The position numbers and the translations under genes were made by a program. From Daejeonella sp. (lineage in GTDB: Bacteria > Bacteroidota > Bacteroidia > Sphingobacteriales > Sphingobacteriaceae), in NCBI RefSeq assembly GCF_030684675.1, contig NZ_JAUXXZ010000064.1, positions 22,012 to 86,011 on the forward strand: DNA of 64,000 bases, written 5' to 3'. This document shows positions 43,440 to 52,164 of the stretch, one piece after another. How positions within the stretch are numbered: the stretch's first letter is position 1; the number at the start of each line of letters is the position of its first letter. Under the pieces are notes generated by a model. It was not told the DNA's origin. It did not search any database and worked only from the letters and a program-made list of their open reading frames with translations.

Positions 43440-44690
43440 ATGAAACATTCAACATTCATTTATTTTATATTTTTTAATCTGGTTTCAGTTTTAGTTTTTG
43501 CTCAAAACAATAATCCATCTTCTGATGAATTGTTTGTTCAAGCCAGAAAACTCGCTTTCGACGACAAGAATTATACAAAAGCAATAGCTTTAACCAAACA
43601 GGCCTTAAAACAGAGCCCGGATTATGCAGATATCAGAATATTTTTAGGCCGTTTGTACACTTGGACTGACAAACCTGATAGTGCCAGAATTGAATTCAAA
43701 AAAGTTCTCGAGAAGAATAAAGGATATGAAGACCTCTACCTCGCTTATGGTTCATTAGAATACTGGAACAATAATTCAGAGGAGGCATTTAAAATTGTTT
43801 CTGAGGGAATAAAATACAATGAAAAATCAGAAAGCCTGCTCTTGCTCGGCGCGAAAATATTTTTGGATCTGCGTAAATTTGAGGAGGCGAATATTACCTT
43901 AAGACATCTGCTGAAGCTAAATCCAAATTTTACCGAGGCCCGTGCACTTGCAGGTTCCATCGGAAACATTGGCTCAAAAAACAAAATTGGCTTCAGTTAT
44001 GATTATGTATATTTCGATAAACAATTCGATGATCCCTGGCATTTAGGAAGTATTGATTACAGCCGGCAAACCGGAATTGGTTCCTTAACTGCAAGAGTAA
44101 ACTTTGCTAACCGATTTAAGACGAATGGCACGCAGTTCGAACTTGATTTCTACCCAAGAATATCCGAGACCTTTTATGCCTATGTGAGCGGAGGATATTC
44201 GGGCGATGTGGGGGTATTTCCTGAATACCGTGCAGGATTTTCGTTGTATGCAAATCTGCCTTCAGCATTCGAGGCCGAAGCAGGTTTCAGGATGCTGAGT
44301 TTCAGCGACCAGACCTGGATCTATACAGGTTCTATAGGCAAATATTATAAAAGCTTCTGGTTTAATCTGAGAACATTCCTTACCCCATCAAATAATTCAA
44401 TCTCACAATCGGTAGCATTCAGTACACGCTATTATTTTGGAGGGGCCAATGATTATCTGAGTTTTGGAATCGGCACCGGCCTTTCACCCGATAATCCAAG
44501 GAACAACTTGCTGTATAATAATGGAAATACCTATAAGTTAAAATCAAATAATATTTCTTTAGGATATCGCAAAAGTATTAAAACAACAAATATCATTTTC
44601 TTTAAAGCCTCTCTCGAAAACCAGGAATATATCCAGGATACAAGGGGAAATCAGGTAGAATTAGGAATTGGATATATGAAACAATTCTAA
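43440..44690 (+). CDS. YaiO-family outer-membrane barrel with TPR start
   Basis: A 416-residue protein with a signal peptide (residues about 1-21, ending VFAQ). Residues about 25-175 contain TPR-like helices (YTKAIALTKQALKQSPDYAD, DIRIFLGRLYTWTDKPDSAR); the rest is an outer-membrane barrel of about 12-14 strands ending in VELGIGYMKQF, with the C-terminal Phe typical of such barrels. YaiO-type proteins are thought to be outer-membrane parts of polysaccharide export, like PgaA or BcsC in general plan. It is 1 base ahead of the next gene (44692), so they form an operon. Confidence 0.9.
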   Translation: MKHSTFIYFIFFNLVSVLVFAQNNNPSSDELFVQARKLAFDDKNYTKAIALTKQALKQSPDYADIRIFLGRLYTWTDKPDSARIEFKKVLEKNKGYEDLYLAYGSLEYWNNNSEEAFKIVSEGIKYNEKSESLLLLGAKIFLDLRKFEEANITLRHLLKLNPNFTEARALAGSIGNIGSKNKIGFSYDYVYFDKQFDDPWHLGSIDYSRQTGIGSLTARVNFANRFKTNGTQFELDFYPRISETFYAYVSGGYSGDVGVFPEYRAGFSLYANLPSAFEAEAGFRMLSFSDQTWIYTGSIGKYYKSFWFNLRTFLTPSNNSISQSVAFSTRYYFGGANDYLSFGIGTGLSPDNPRNNLLYNNGNTYKLKSNNISLGYRKSIKTTNIIFFKASLENQEYIQDTRGNQVELGIGYMKQF

Positions 44691-44691
44691 T

Positions 44692-45846
44692 ATGATCAGA
44701 AAATTCCTATACCTCATCATTCTGATTTGCTTCACGCCCCTGATTATGTGGTTATTTTGGTTTCTGACACCCAAAACCAAACTGGTGGCTGCAATCATAG
44801 ATAAAACAGTATTAACAAAAGCCGGACAAGAGCATAGCTCTTTGTACTGGATTCTGAATCAGGAGCGATATACAAAAACCAGTAAAAAATCATACACGAT
44901 TGACCGTGATTACTTTGGATTTTTCCCTCTTGAGGATGAAAAGTTTAAGCTCAAAGGTCTTGAAAGATTTTCCAATAAACAGATCAATCAATTGAGCATG
45001 GACGCAGATCTGGTTTATTTCACTGATACCTATGGGATCTATAATAATGAGTGGTTTAAGAAAAAAAACATCAATGAACGATCGGGAATGCTTTATGGCG
45101 GTTTGAGTAAGAATGATGTTGCTTTAGCCCGGTTAATGAAAGGCCGTAAAAAATTGGTCATTGCCGAATTTAATACCATTGGTGACCCCACAGATTCAGC
45201 TGCCAGAGCAGGCTTTGAGAATGAGTTTGCCATCAAATGGACTGGCTGGACAGCCAGGCATTTTGAGAGTCTTGACACCACAATAAACATGGAACTTCCA
45301 CGCTGGCTAATTAACAACTACAAGAAGGAACACCAAAATCAGTGGCCCTTCAAAAAAGCGGGTATTGCTTTTGTTAGCAATACTGACAAGGTAGCAATAC
45401 TCGAAGATGGCGTTCATCTAAGCAACCCGATGCCTCATATTCAAACCAGTGTGCAGGGGCAAAGAGAGCTTGGTTTACCTGCTGAGATTAAATACCCCTT
45501 TTGGTTTGATGTTATTGAATACGATCCACAGGTTAATCAATCAGCAGCTAATTTTAAGATCAGCATGAATGATCGTGGATTGGCAGAACTTAAAAGACAG
45601 GGAATTCCTCCTGTTTTTCCTGCCATTACCTTTCATAAAGGCGACGATTACCTTTTTTATTACTTTTCAGGGGATTTTTGTGATAACCCGGTTTCGATCA
45701 ACTCATCCTATTTTAAAGGGATTAATTATTTAAAATGGATGTTCTATGATGATAAAAATCCAATGGAAAGACATAGTTTTTTCTGGAATTATTACCGGCC
45801 ACTCATAACTAATATTCTTGAAGAGTATTCTGTGAATAAAAATTAA
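44692..45846 (+). CDS. Anchored protein of unknown function, EPS locus
   Basis: A 384-residue protein that I do not recognise. An N-terminal helix (MIRKFLYLIILICFTPLIMW) anchors it, and the rest should be periplasmic. Visible features are MDADLVYFTDTYGIYNN, YGGLSKNDVALARLM, KLVIAEFNTIGDPTDSAARA, a Trp/Phe-rich centre (FAIKWTGWTARHFES) and an aromatic end. The run ADLVYFTDTYG...GGLS..D suggests an alpha/beta fold such as a glutamine amidotransferase or polysaccharide deacetylase, but catalytic residues are not certain. It begins 1 base after YaiO and ends 2 bases before the convergent LTA-synthase-like gene, so it is probably a part of the same machine. Confidence 0.6.
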   Translation: MIRKFLYLIILICFTPLIMWLFWFLTPKTKLVAAIIDKTVLTKAGQEHSSLYWILNQERYTKTSKKSYTIDRDYFGFFPLEDEKFKLKGLERFSNKQINQLSMDADLVYFTDTYGIYNNEWFKKKNINERSGMLYGGLSKNDVALARLMKGRKKLVIAEFNTIGDPTDSAARAGFENEFAIKWTGWTARHFESLDTTINMELPRWLINNYKKEHQNQWPFKKAGIAFVSNTDKVAILEDGVHLSNPMPHIQTSVQGQRELGLPAEIKYPFWFDVIEYDPQVNQSAANFKISMNDRGLAELKRQGIPPVFPAITFHKGDDYLFYYFSGDFCDNPVSINSSYFKGINYLKWMFYDDKNPMERHSFFWNYYRPLITNILEEYSVNKN

Positions 45847-45848
45847 TT

Positions 45849-47894
45849 CTATTTTGGGAGTGTGTAGTTTTTATACAGGCTGTCGGGAATAATTTTCCCG
45901 CCGTTCGTAATCACAGCGTTTCTTTTCTTGAATAGGTTAAATTCATTTAACAATTGATTCTTTCTTGCATCATCATTAAGCCTCTCTTCATCCATTCCTG
46001 GATTTAACTTAAATAGATCATTGCCATTCAGGTGGTACTCTCCCATCACAAAATCAATAATATCGGTTTTATTCTGGATTAAAGGTATCCTATGCAAATT
46101 CCTGAAGTTTCTGCTGGTATCGAGTCCCTCCCCGATCCAGCTATTGATGCCAGGGAGTTTTATTTTATAGTTGTTCTTCAAAAAAGCAAGAAGAGTTGGC
46201 GGCAGATCAAAATGACTCGAAACAGAAGAAAACCTTGCAGTCCTTTTTAATAATGGTGAATAAACAATCATCGGAACATGATACCTGTCAATTTTTGTAC
46301 TCATAGGAATTTCAGGCATACGGTGATCACCGGTAATGATGAATATGGTATTTGCAAAATCTGCACGCTTTTTATACTCATTCATAAAAAGTCGAATTGC
46401 ATCATCCATGTATAGAATACTTACATACTGAATTCTATTTTTTCTGTGTAATAGTTTTTTTGAATCATTAAATTTCAGAATGTTCATATGTTGCTCAAAG
46501 ACCCGGGCATATTTATCAGATTCGTTGATCAAAAAATTATTATGAGTAGAAACCGTCAGAATGATATTAAGCTGAGGCTTTGCATTCTGAATTGCTGGAC
46601 GACTAGCCAAATAGTATCTGAATAGCTCTTTATCGTTATATCCCCAACTGAAATTATTAACCTTGGGTAATTTGAGGTATCCCTTTGGAAAGGTCTTTTC
46701 ATCTCTTATCTCATCAACATCATTGGCTTCCAGATATTGTCTCATCCGGTCAAAGCTGGCATCACCACTATAATAGAAAGATGTTTGGTAACCATTAAAC
46801 TTTAACAGATTAAGCAATGAAAGCTGATCAGGCATTTTTTCAAGTTCAAGAAATCCACTTTTAGCGAAAGGTAAAGAACCCAATATAGAGGGTAAAACTG
46901 CAAAGGTTCTCCCTCCCTGACTTAATGCATTATTCCATGAGAGACTTTGGTCAGAAAGCGAATCCAGAAAAGGGGTAAAACTTCCGAGATATGCCCCTTC
47001 ATTAGAGAAAGCCCTCCCAAGGCCTTCTGCAATCAGCATTACTATGTTAGGCGGAGAATCTCCAGTATTAAAAAAAGGTGAAAGAACATCCTGAGAGGCA
47101 TCTTTATGTAAAAAGGGATAATTTATCTCATCAACATATTCATATTCAATATTACTTTCCTCATTATCAGCAAAGTCTCCGATGTAACTATCATCATAAA
47201 TATCAATTTCAATTTTTTCGGGAAATAAGAAAGTATATGAAGATTTGAGAAAATAATCAGATTTATTTTCAATCAGATTATTTTCAAACTCTGATTGAAA
47301 ATCTGGCTTAAAGTTATGTTCAGATATACCACTAAGGAGATAAATAGCTGACAAAACCGGAAGAGTAATAGCAGGAATTCGTTTTAGTTTGATCCGCCTG
47401 GAAAGAAAATGCAAAGCAGCAATAACCCCTATAGTAAGAATAATGAAAACGCTGACCGATAAAAAACTCACACCACCTGATGCTCCAAGTGTCTGATTTA
47501 TATCTTCCATCGAATAACTGTATAAATCAGCCCCAAGAGGCACAAGCGAAGTGTTAAAATAGAGTAACAGTCCTAATTGAATAATGAAAAGAAAGACGAT
47601 AAAGGCCTGAAAAAAGAATCTGGCAAACTTCGCTGAAAAGAAATAAATAGCTGTAAAAACGATAAACAGAAAGAAGAGCAATTTCAACCAGTATAAAACA
47701 TTTAATACTGAGCTCCAGACCATAATTTCAAAGAAACCAGATTCCAAGCCATGGGTAATGCTATTGAAAATATTTTCAATTACGCTAAGCAATAAAATAA
47801 GAATGAGCCAAAGGATTGCAATACCTGCAAAAGCCTGACAGGAATTATAAAATTTACTTAGAATTTGATTTTCTGATTTTTGATTTTGTTCCAT
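45849..47894 (-). CDS. LTA-synthase-like phosphotransferase (sulfatase fold)
   Basis: A 681-residue protein with about five helices in residues 20-190 and a large periplasmic domain of the alkaline-phosphatase superfamily. The nucleophile Thr330 is in ALSQGGRTFAVLPSILGSLP; VMLIAEGLGRAF (Glu290) and IIFIITGDHRMP-like metal ligands (seen as FIITGDHRMPEIP) complete the site. Family members transfer phosphoglycerol or phosphoethanolamine from phospholipids to surface polymers. Here it lies 6 bases after the glycosyltransferase gene, which suggests that it decorates a polysaccharide made by that enzyme. Confidence 0.9.
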   Translation of the reverse strand: MEQNQKSENQILSKFYNSCQAFAGIAILWLILILLLSVIENIFNSITHGLESGFFEIMVWSSVLNVLYWLKLLFFLFIVFTAIYFFSAKFARFFFQAFIVFLFIIQLGLLLYFNTSLVPLGADLYSYSMEDINQTLGASGGVSFLSVSVFIILTIGVIAALHFLSRRIKLKRIPAITLPVLSAIYLLSGISEHNFKPDFQSEFENNLIENKSDYFLKSSYTFLFPEKIEIDIYDDSYIGDFADNEESNIEYEYVDEINYPFLHKDASQDVLSPFFNTGDSPPNIVMLIAEGLGRAFSNEGAYLGSFTPFLDSLSDQSLSWNNALSQGGRTFAVLPSILGSLPFAKSGFLELEKMPDQLSLLNLLKFNGYQTSFYYSGDASFDRMRQYLEANDVDEIRDEKTFPKGYLKLPKVNNFSWGYNDKELFRYYLASRPAIQNAKPQLNIILTVSTHNNFLINESDKYARVFEQHMNILKFNDSKKLLHRKNRIQYVSILYMDDAIRLFMNEYKKRADFANTIFIITGDHRMPEIPMSTKIDRYHVPMIVYSPLLKRTARFSSVSSHFDLPPTLLAFLKNNYKIKLPGINSWIGEGLDTSRNFRNLHRIPLIQNKTDIIDFVMGEYHLNGNDLFKLNPGMDEERLNDDARKNQLLNEFNLFKKRNAVITNGGKIIPDSLYKNYTLPK

Positions 47895-47900
47895 AACCAG

Positions 47901-49325
47901 CTATTTTTTTGCGCCCGACAAACCTGTCCTGGTCATTTCACCCCAGGAGGATTTTTTCCTTAAAAAATCAATATTACCCATAATGGCTGACCATACTCCA
48001 AAAGGGTGTAAAATAATAGGCTCCAAAATAGCTGTTAGTAATAATCGGACCATATCTCTGGGTTCTTTGTATTGATTATAGGTATGTACCTCCATCAAAA
48101 TTGCAAACACTGAATACAAAAGTCCGAAGGAATAAATCATAAACAATAGGGAAAAGAAATTCACAAAATTAACTAGTCCCAATATTGCAGATAAGATAAA
48201 ATAAATTATTCCAACGAACTCAATTATTGGTGCAAGAAATTCAAAAAAGAACCAATATGGATAACTTAACATCCCCATCAAATGATATTTAGGATTAAAA
48301 AACATCACTTTATGAATCTTTAGTGTTTCAATAGTACCACGGGTCCAGCGGTTTCTCTGCCTTCCCAAAATTTTAAAATCTGAAGGCGCTTCTGTCCAGC
48401 AAAGTGGATCCGGTATAAAACTCACCCTATAGGGAAGTCTCATCTCTTCCATATATCGGCGCATGCGTACAACCAGTTCCATATCCTCACCAACTGTTTT
48501 ATGATTATAACCGCCGCATTTTATCGCTATCTCTTTATCAAAAGCTCCAAAAGCACCGGAAATCAGCATCAAACCGCCTAAACGGCTCCAGGCCATCCGA
48601 CCGAGCAGAAATGCACGGATGTATTCTAAAGTCTGCATACGTGGCAATAATTGATGAGGCAGATGCACTTTTATCAAGCGTCCGTCAGCAATTTCACAAC
48701 CATTGGCAATCCTAACCACTCCACCAGTTGCGATCACTCTATGGCTGGCAGATTCAAGAAAAGGTTTTACCAGCTTTAAGATTGCATCCTGTTCAAGGAT
48801 ACAATCCACATCAATGCAAACAATAAAATCGTTTTTCGAAACATTGATTCCAACATTAAGCGCATCTGCCTTACCACCATTCTCCTTGTCAACTACAATG
48901 AGCTTACTATATATTGGATTCCTGCTTTTATATACTCCCCTAATAGGTTTGGTAGATAGCCTCTCATCAACAAAATGCTCTGATTTATAGAGTTCATAAG
49001 CAGGAATAAGCTTTTGTAAAGTATCATCCTTGCTACCATCATTGATAATGATTACCTCCAGATTGCTGTAATAAATGGAAAGAAGAGAACGGACATTTTC
49101 AATAATATTTGCCCCTTCATTATAGGCAGGAGCGAGAATACTGATATGAGGTGCATCAGCAGAGTTGGCCAGCAAACGATAATTTGTAAAACTGTTCTTA
49201 TTCAGATATTTTCTCAACTCACCTATCGAATAAAGTCCGATAAAAATGTACCCGCAAATCAGAAAAACAGAAAAAGAGAGAAGAAAAGTTGTAAAAACTG
49301 TAATAATTATGTCAATCCAATTCAT
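47901..49325 (-). CDS. Processive family-2 glycosyltransferase (PgaC/HAS-like)
   Basis: A 474-residue inner-membrane protein with helices near both ends (residues 6-30, 360-420). The catalytic domain has APAYNEGANI, INDGSKDDT, NGGKADALNVG, DVD at D172-D174 (CIDVDCIL), GED at 279-281 and QxxRW at 323-327 (RQRNRWTRG). The last pair marks a processive beta-glycosyltransferase like PgaC, BcsA or hyaluronan synthase. It should build and push out a polysaccharide chain. The gene overlaps the HEAT-repeat gene by 4 bases and is 6 bases from the LTA-synthase-like gene. Confidence 0.92.
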   Translation of the reverse strand: MNWIDIIITVFTTFLLSFSVFLICGYIFIGLYSIGELRKYLNKNSFTNYRLLANSADAPHISILAPAYNEGANIIENVRSLLSIYYSNLEVIIINDGSKDDTLQKLIPAYELYKSEHFVDERLSTKPIRGVYKSRNPIYSKLIVVDKENGGKADALNVGINVSKNDFIVCIDVDCILEQDAILKLVKPFLESASHRVIATGGVVRIANGCEIADGRLIKVHLPHQLLPRMQTLEYIRAFLLGRMAWSRLGGLMLISGAFGAFDKEIAIKCGGYNHKTVGEDMELVVRMRRYMEEMRLPYRVSFIPDPLCWTEAPSDFKILGRQRNRWTRGTIETLKIHKVMFFNPKYHLMGMLSYPYWFFFEFLAPIIEFVGIIYFILSAILGLVNFVNFFSLLFMIYSFGLLYSVFAILMEVHTYNQYKEPRDMVRLLLTAILEPIILHPFGVWSAIMGNIDFLRKKSSWGEMTRTGLSGAKK

Positions 49326-50461
49326 GCCGCCTCCTCTAGTATTTGTGCAATAATTTGTGCAAGAGGATATTCCTTTGAAGCTGAATGGGATTGAATAGCC
49401 TCAATCCCGGTTTGCCCCAATGAGGCAAGCGCCTTGGCCGAAGCAATCTTAATTGCAATAACATCATCTGAAAGTAGACTTACCAAAAAAGGAATTTCAG
49501 CATCTGTACTAACTGACTCAAGTGCATGCAAAATAGCCAGTTGATTATTAGCAGTCTCAGAGAAATAGATATCAATTAATATTGCTGCCGACTGCTCACT
49601 TGGCAGTTCTTTTAAAACTATTATCGCCTGTTGCCTGACCATTGGATTTTTATGCCTGAGACAGGCAACAATCTGATCATAGAGTTCAAACCGGTGATAA
49701 TTTTTCACCAGTTTCAATGCAAACAGCACAATTGTATCATTTTTGGATTCAAGCCAAATTTCAATTCCGGTAAAATTTTCTGTATGTAAGCTGGCTAATT
49801 GATCCAATAATTTAATCTGCTGCCATTCAGTGATTGGATAAGTCGCATTATCCAAAAAGCGCAAACCTTCAAAGCCATAAAATTTCAAAATAGCATTTTG
49901 AGCCTCAACACGGATTAATCCACGTTCATGATCAATAAATTCAAATAGCCTTTGTTTATATTCATCCAACTCCATTATCCCAATCTGCTGAATGGCAGAA
50001 GCCATTTTATACCAGGAAGAACTGTTCAGCATTTTTAAAATCTGCTTGTCAAATTTAAATTGCCTAAAAAGCCTTGTAAGATTCTCGGAGGCAGCACCAG
50101 ACATATTCAGCTTAACTGCAATTAATTTTTGAATCAGAATTTTCCTAAAGCTCTTGTTGGATAGGTGTTGAGTCAGCCCTTTAGGTATCTTGATATCTGT
50201 TCTTGAAATTATATCCAATAATTCACTGGTCTGATCACCATCAGGATTATCATCTTCATAAAAAATTACTTTATAGATTACACTGTCAGCAAGAGCATTC
50301 CATCGGTCCAATTTCTTTTTTCTGGCTCTCAGAACCCCCTGATAAATTAAAATGTATAAAAATAAAACAGTAATGAGATAAGAGAATAGAATGCCGGCGA
50401 TGAGAGGAAGGGGTAATCCTGACAAAAAATCAAATTGAATATTTAAATCGGACAGCCTCAA
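49322..50461 (-). CDS. HEAT-repeat protein with membrane anchor
   Basis: A 379-residue protein. One hydrophobic helix (residues about 17-40) is followed by a charged, helical domain. HEAT-like repeats appear mainly from residue 170 (for example LIRVEAQNAILKFYGFEGLR, FALKLVKNYHRFELYDQIVA, AIIVLKELPSEQSAAILIDI and SAKALASLGQTGIEAIQ). Such proteins are scaffolds. It is translated together with the glycosyltransferase (4-base overlap), which suggests it holds or regulates the synthase at the inner membrane. Confidence 0.85.
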   Translation of the reverse strand: MRLSDLNIQFDFLSGLPLPLIAGILFSYLITVLFLYILIYQGVLRARKKKLDRWNALADSVIYKVIFYEDDNPDGDQTSELLDIISRTDIKIPKGLTQHLSNKSFRKILIQKLIAVKLNMSGAASENLTRLFRQFKFDKQILKMLNSSSWYKMASAIQQIGIMELDEYKQRLFEFIDHERGLIRVEAQNAILKFYGFEGLRFLDNATYPITEWQQIKLLDQLASLHTENFTGIEIWLESKNDTIVLFALKLVKNYHRFELYDQIVACLRHKNPMVRQQAIIVLKELPSEQSAAILIDIYFSETANNQLAILHALESVSTDAEIPFLVSLLSDDVIAIKIASAKALASLGQTGIEAIQSHSASKEYPLAQIIAQILEEAA

Positions 50462-50478
50462 TGGGAATATATTAGACC

Positions 50479-50847
50479 CTAATTTTTTACACTATCAGCA
50501 AAGCGTCGGATACGCACAGATAATTCATTCGGGCTGAAAGGTTTTGTTATGTAATCATCTGCACCAAGCCGAAAAGCTTCCAGGATGACACTTTCCTGCC
50601 CCATTCCTGATAAAACTATGACTTTTATTTTATCAGGATACTTCTGCTTTACTGAACCCACGATCTCCAGACCTGTCGAATAGGGCATCATGATATCTGT
50701 AATTACCAGATCCGGCATATATTGGTCAATCAAATCCAATGCTGCTTTACCATCACGTGCTAAAAAAATTTCATGTCCATCACGCTTCAGCCGAAACTCA
50801 AGTGTTTTCAACATTAATTCATCGTCCTCAGCAATCAAAATTTTCAT
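50479..50847 (-). CDS. Single-domain response regulator of the EPS operon
   Basis: A 122-residue receiver: LIAEDDELML, DLVITDIMMPYSTGLEIV with phosphoacceptor Asp, VIVLSGMGQES and DDYITKPFSPNEL. No DNA-binding output domain. It is the first gene of the minus-strand EPS half-operon (50847 to 45849), 17 bases before the HEAT-repeat gene. It could signal to the HEAT protein or synthase by contact, in the way that PilZ or other receivers do in other EPS systems. The divergent gene at 51020 is a kinase-like protein. Confidence 0.9.
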   Translation of the reverse strand: MKILIAEDDELMLKTLEFRLKRDGHEIFLARDGKAALDLIDQYMPDLVITDIMMPYSTGLEIVGSVKQKYPDKIKVIVLSGMGQESVILEAFRLGADDYITKPFSPNELSVRIRRFADSVKN

Positions 50848-51019
50848 TTCAGGTAGATATATTCAGATGCAGAATAATTTTGCTCTAAAAAAGCAAAGTT
50901 TACACTCAAAAATACATTTATTTGAAGATTAAACCCAATTTGAGCTGATTTCATTTTAAAAATAAAAAAATAAAAATAATTACTGATCTAAGTATATTTA
51001 CGTAACAAAATCTAATTTG

Positions 51020-52156
51020 ATGATTCAACCATTGCCGCTTAATGAGGCGGAAAGAATTCTTAGTCTTTCAAATCTGGATATAGATTACAGCACACTAGAG
51101 AATGATTTCAAACATCTGATGAAACTAGCATCCCAGATAACAGACATGGATGTGACCCTTCTAAATCTCGTAGATTCCTATACTCAATGGACTATTGCAC
51201 AGCACGGTATTCAACTATCATCAATGCCCAGAGAGGAATGCGTATGTCAGTATACGATTGCACAGGATGAAGGTTTCGAAATTAAAGATCTTTCCTCTGA
51301 CCCGAGATTTGAACTGGCCTCTTATGTTAAAAACGAGCCGAAACTACGCTATTATTATGGTGTACCTTTGGAAATGGGCAATGGTGTACATATTGGTTCT
51401 CTATGTGTAATGAATAGAGAAACCAAGACCCTGAGTGCTGATAAAGTTGAACTTTTAAAAATCATTGCTGAAGAAATTGTCTGTAAACTAAAAGATTTTC
51501 AAAAAATTAATGAGTTAAAGAATGAGCTTTCTGATGCGCGAAAAATGCAGCGAAAAATTGCCCATGACATCAGAAATCCTCTCGCAGGAATTATTGGAAT
51601 TTCAGACATCCTCATAGAGCCTGATGAAGAACACAATCAGGAAGAGGTTTTACATTGTCTTAAACTGATCAACAATAGCAGTAAATCAATCCTTGAGATT
51701 GCTGACAATATCTCAATGGAACTCTTTGAAAAAGGAAGTCAAACATATAGTTTTAACCTCGAGACACTCGCAGAGCGAATTCGTCACTTGTATTTACCTC
51801 TGGCAAAAAATAAAAAAGTAAGTCTTGAATTTTTTATTGACAAGAGTAAGGAACATATTCACTTTTCTAAGAACAAAATTCTGCAAATCATTGGAAGTCC
51901 GGTTTCAAGTGCTCTTAAATTAAGTAAACCAGGTGCAATTATCAATGTCCGGCTTGGACTTTCTATACAATCGGACCGAAATATACTTCATGTCCAGATC
52001 AATAGTAATGCACCCCTCAGCAAGGAGGTTAACTCCGAAAGTAAAGTTTTAAATTTCACTAAAGAGCTTATTGAAAGTAAAGAAGGATCTTTTGACTTTG
52101 AATGTAATGAAATGAACGGGCTTTCGTATAAGTTAAGTATACCCCAGGCAGGCTAA
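51020..52156 (+). CDS. GAF-domain histidine kinase relative with ruined ATPase domain
   Basis: The ATG at 51020 (after an in-frame TTG at 51017) gives 378 residues. Residues about 20-160 are a GAF domain (SYTQWTIAQHGIQLSSMPRE, YYGVPLEMGNGVHIGSLCVM). The H-box KIAHDIRNPLAG with His182 is intact. In the place of the N-box it has GSPVSSALK (292-300), where the paralog at 57336 has GNLISNAIK, and the G1 and G2 glycine motifs are not seen. It should be unable to bind ATP normally and may take phosphate from another kinase. It is divergent from the response regulator of the EPS operon. Confidence 0.85.
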   Translation: MIQPLPLNEAERILSLSNLDIDYSTLENDFKHLMKLASQITDMDVTLLNLVDSYTQWTIAQHGIQLSSMPREECVCQYTIAQDEGFEIKDLSSDPRFELASYVKNEPKLRYYYGVPLEMGNGVHIGSLCVMNRETKTLSADKVELLKIIAEEIVCKLKDFQKINELKNELSDARKMQRKIAHDIRNPLAGIIGISDILIEPDEEHNQEEVLHCLKLINNSSKSILEIADNISMELFEKGSQTYSFNLETLAERIRHLYLPLAKNKKVSLEFFIDKSKEHIHFSKNKILQIIGSPVSSALKLSKPGAIINVRLGLSIQSDRNILHVQINSNAPLSKEVNSESKVLNFTKELIESKEGSFDFECNEMNGLSYKLSIPQAG

Positions 52157-52164
52157 AAAATTTC

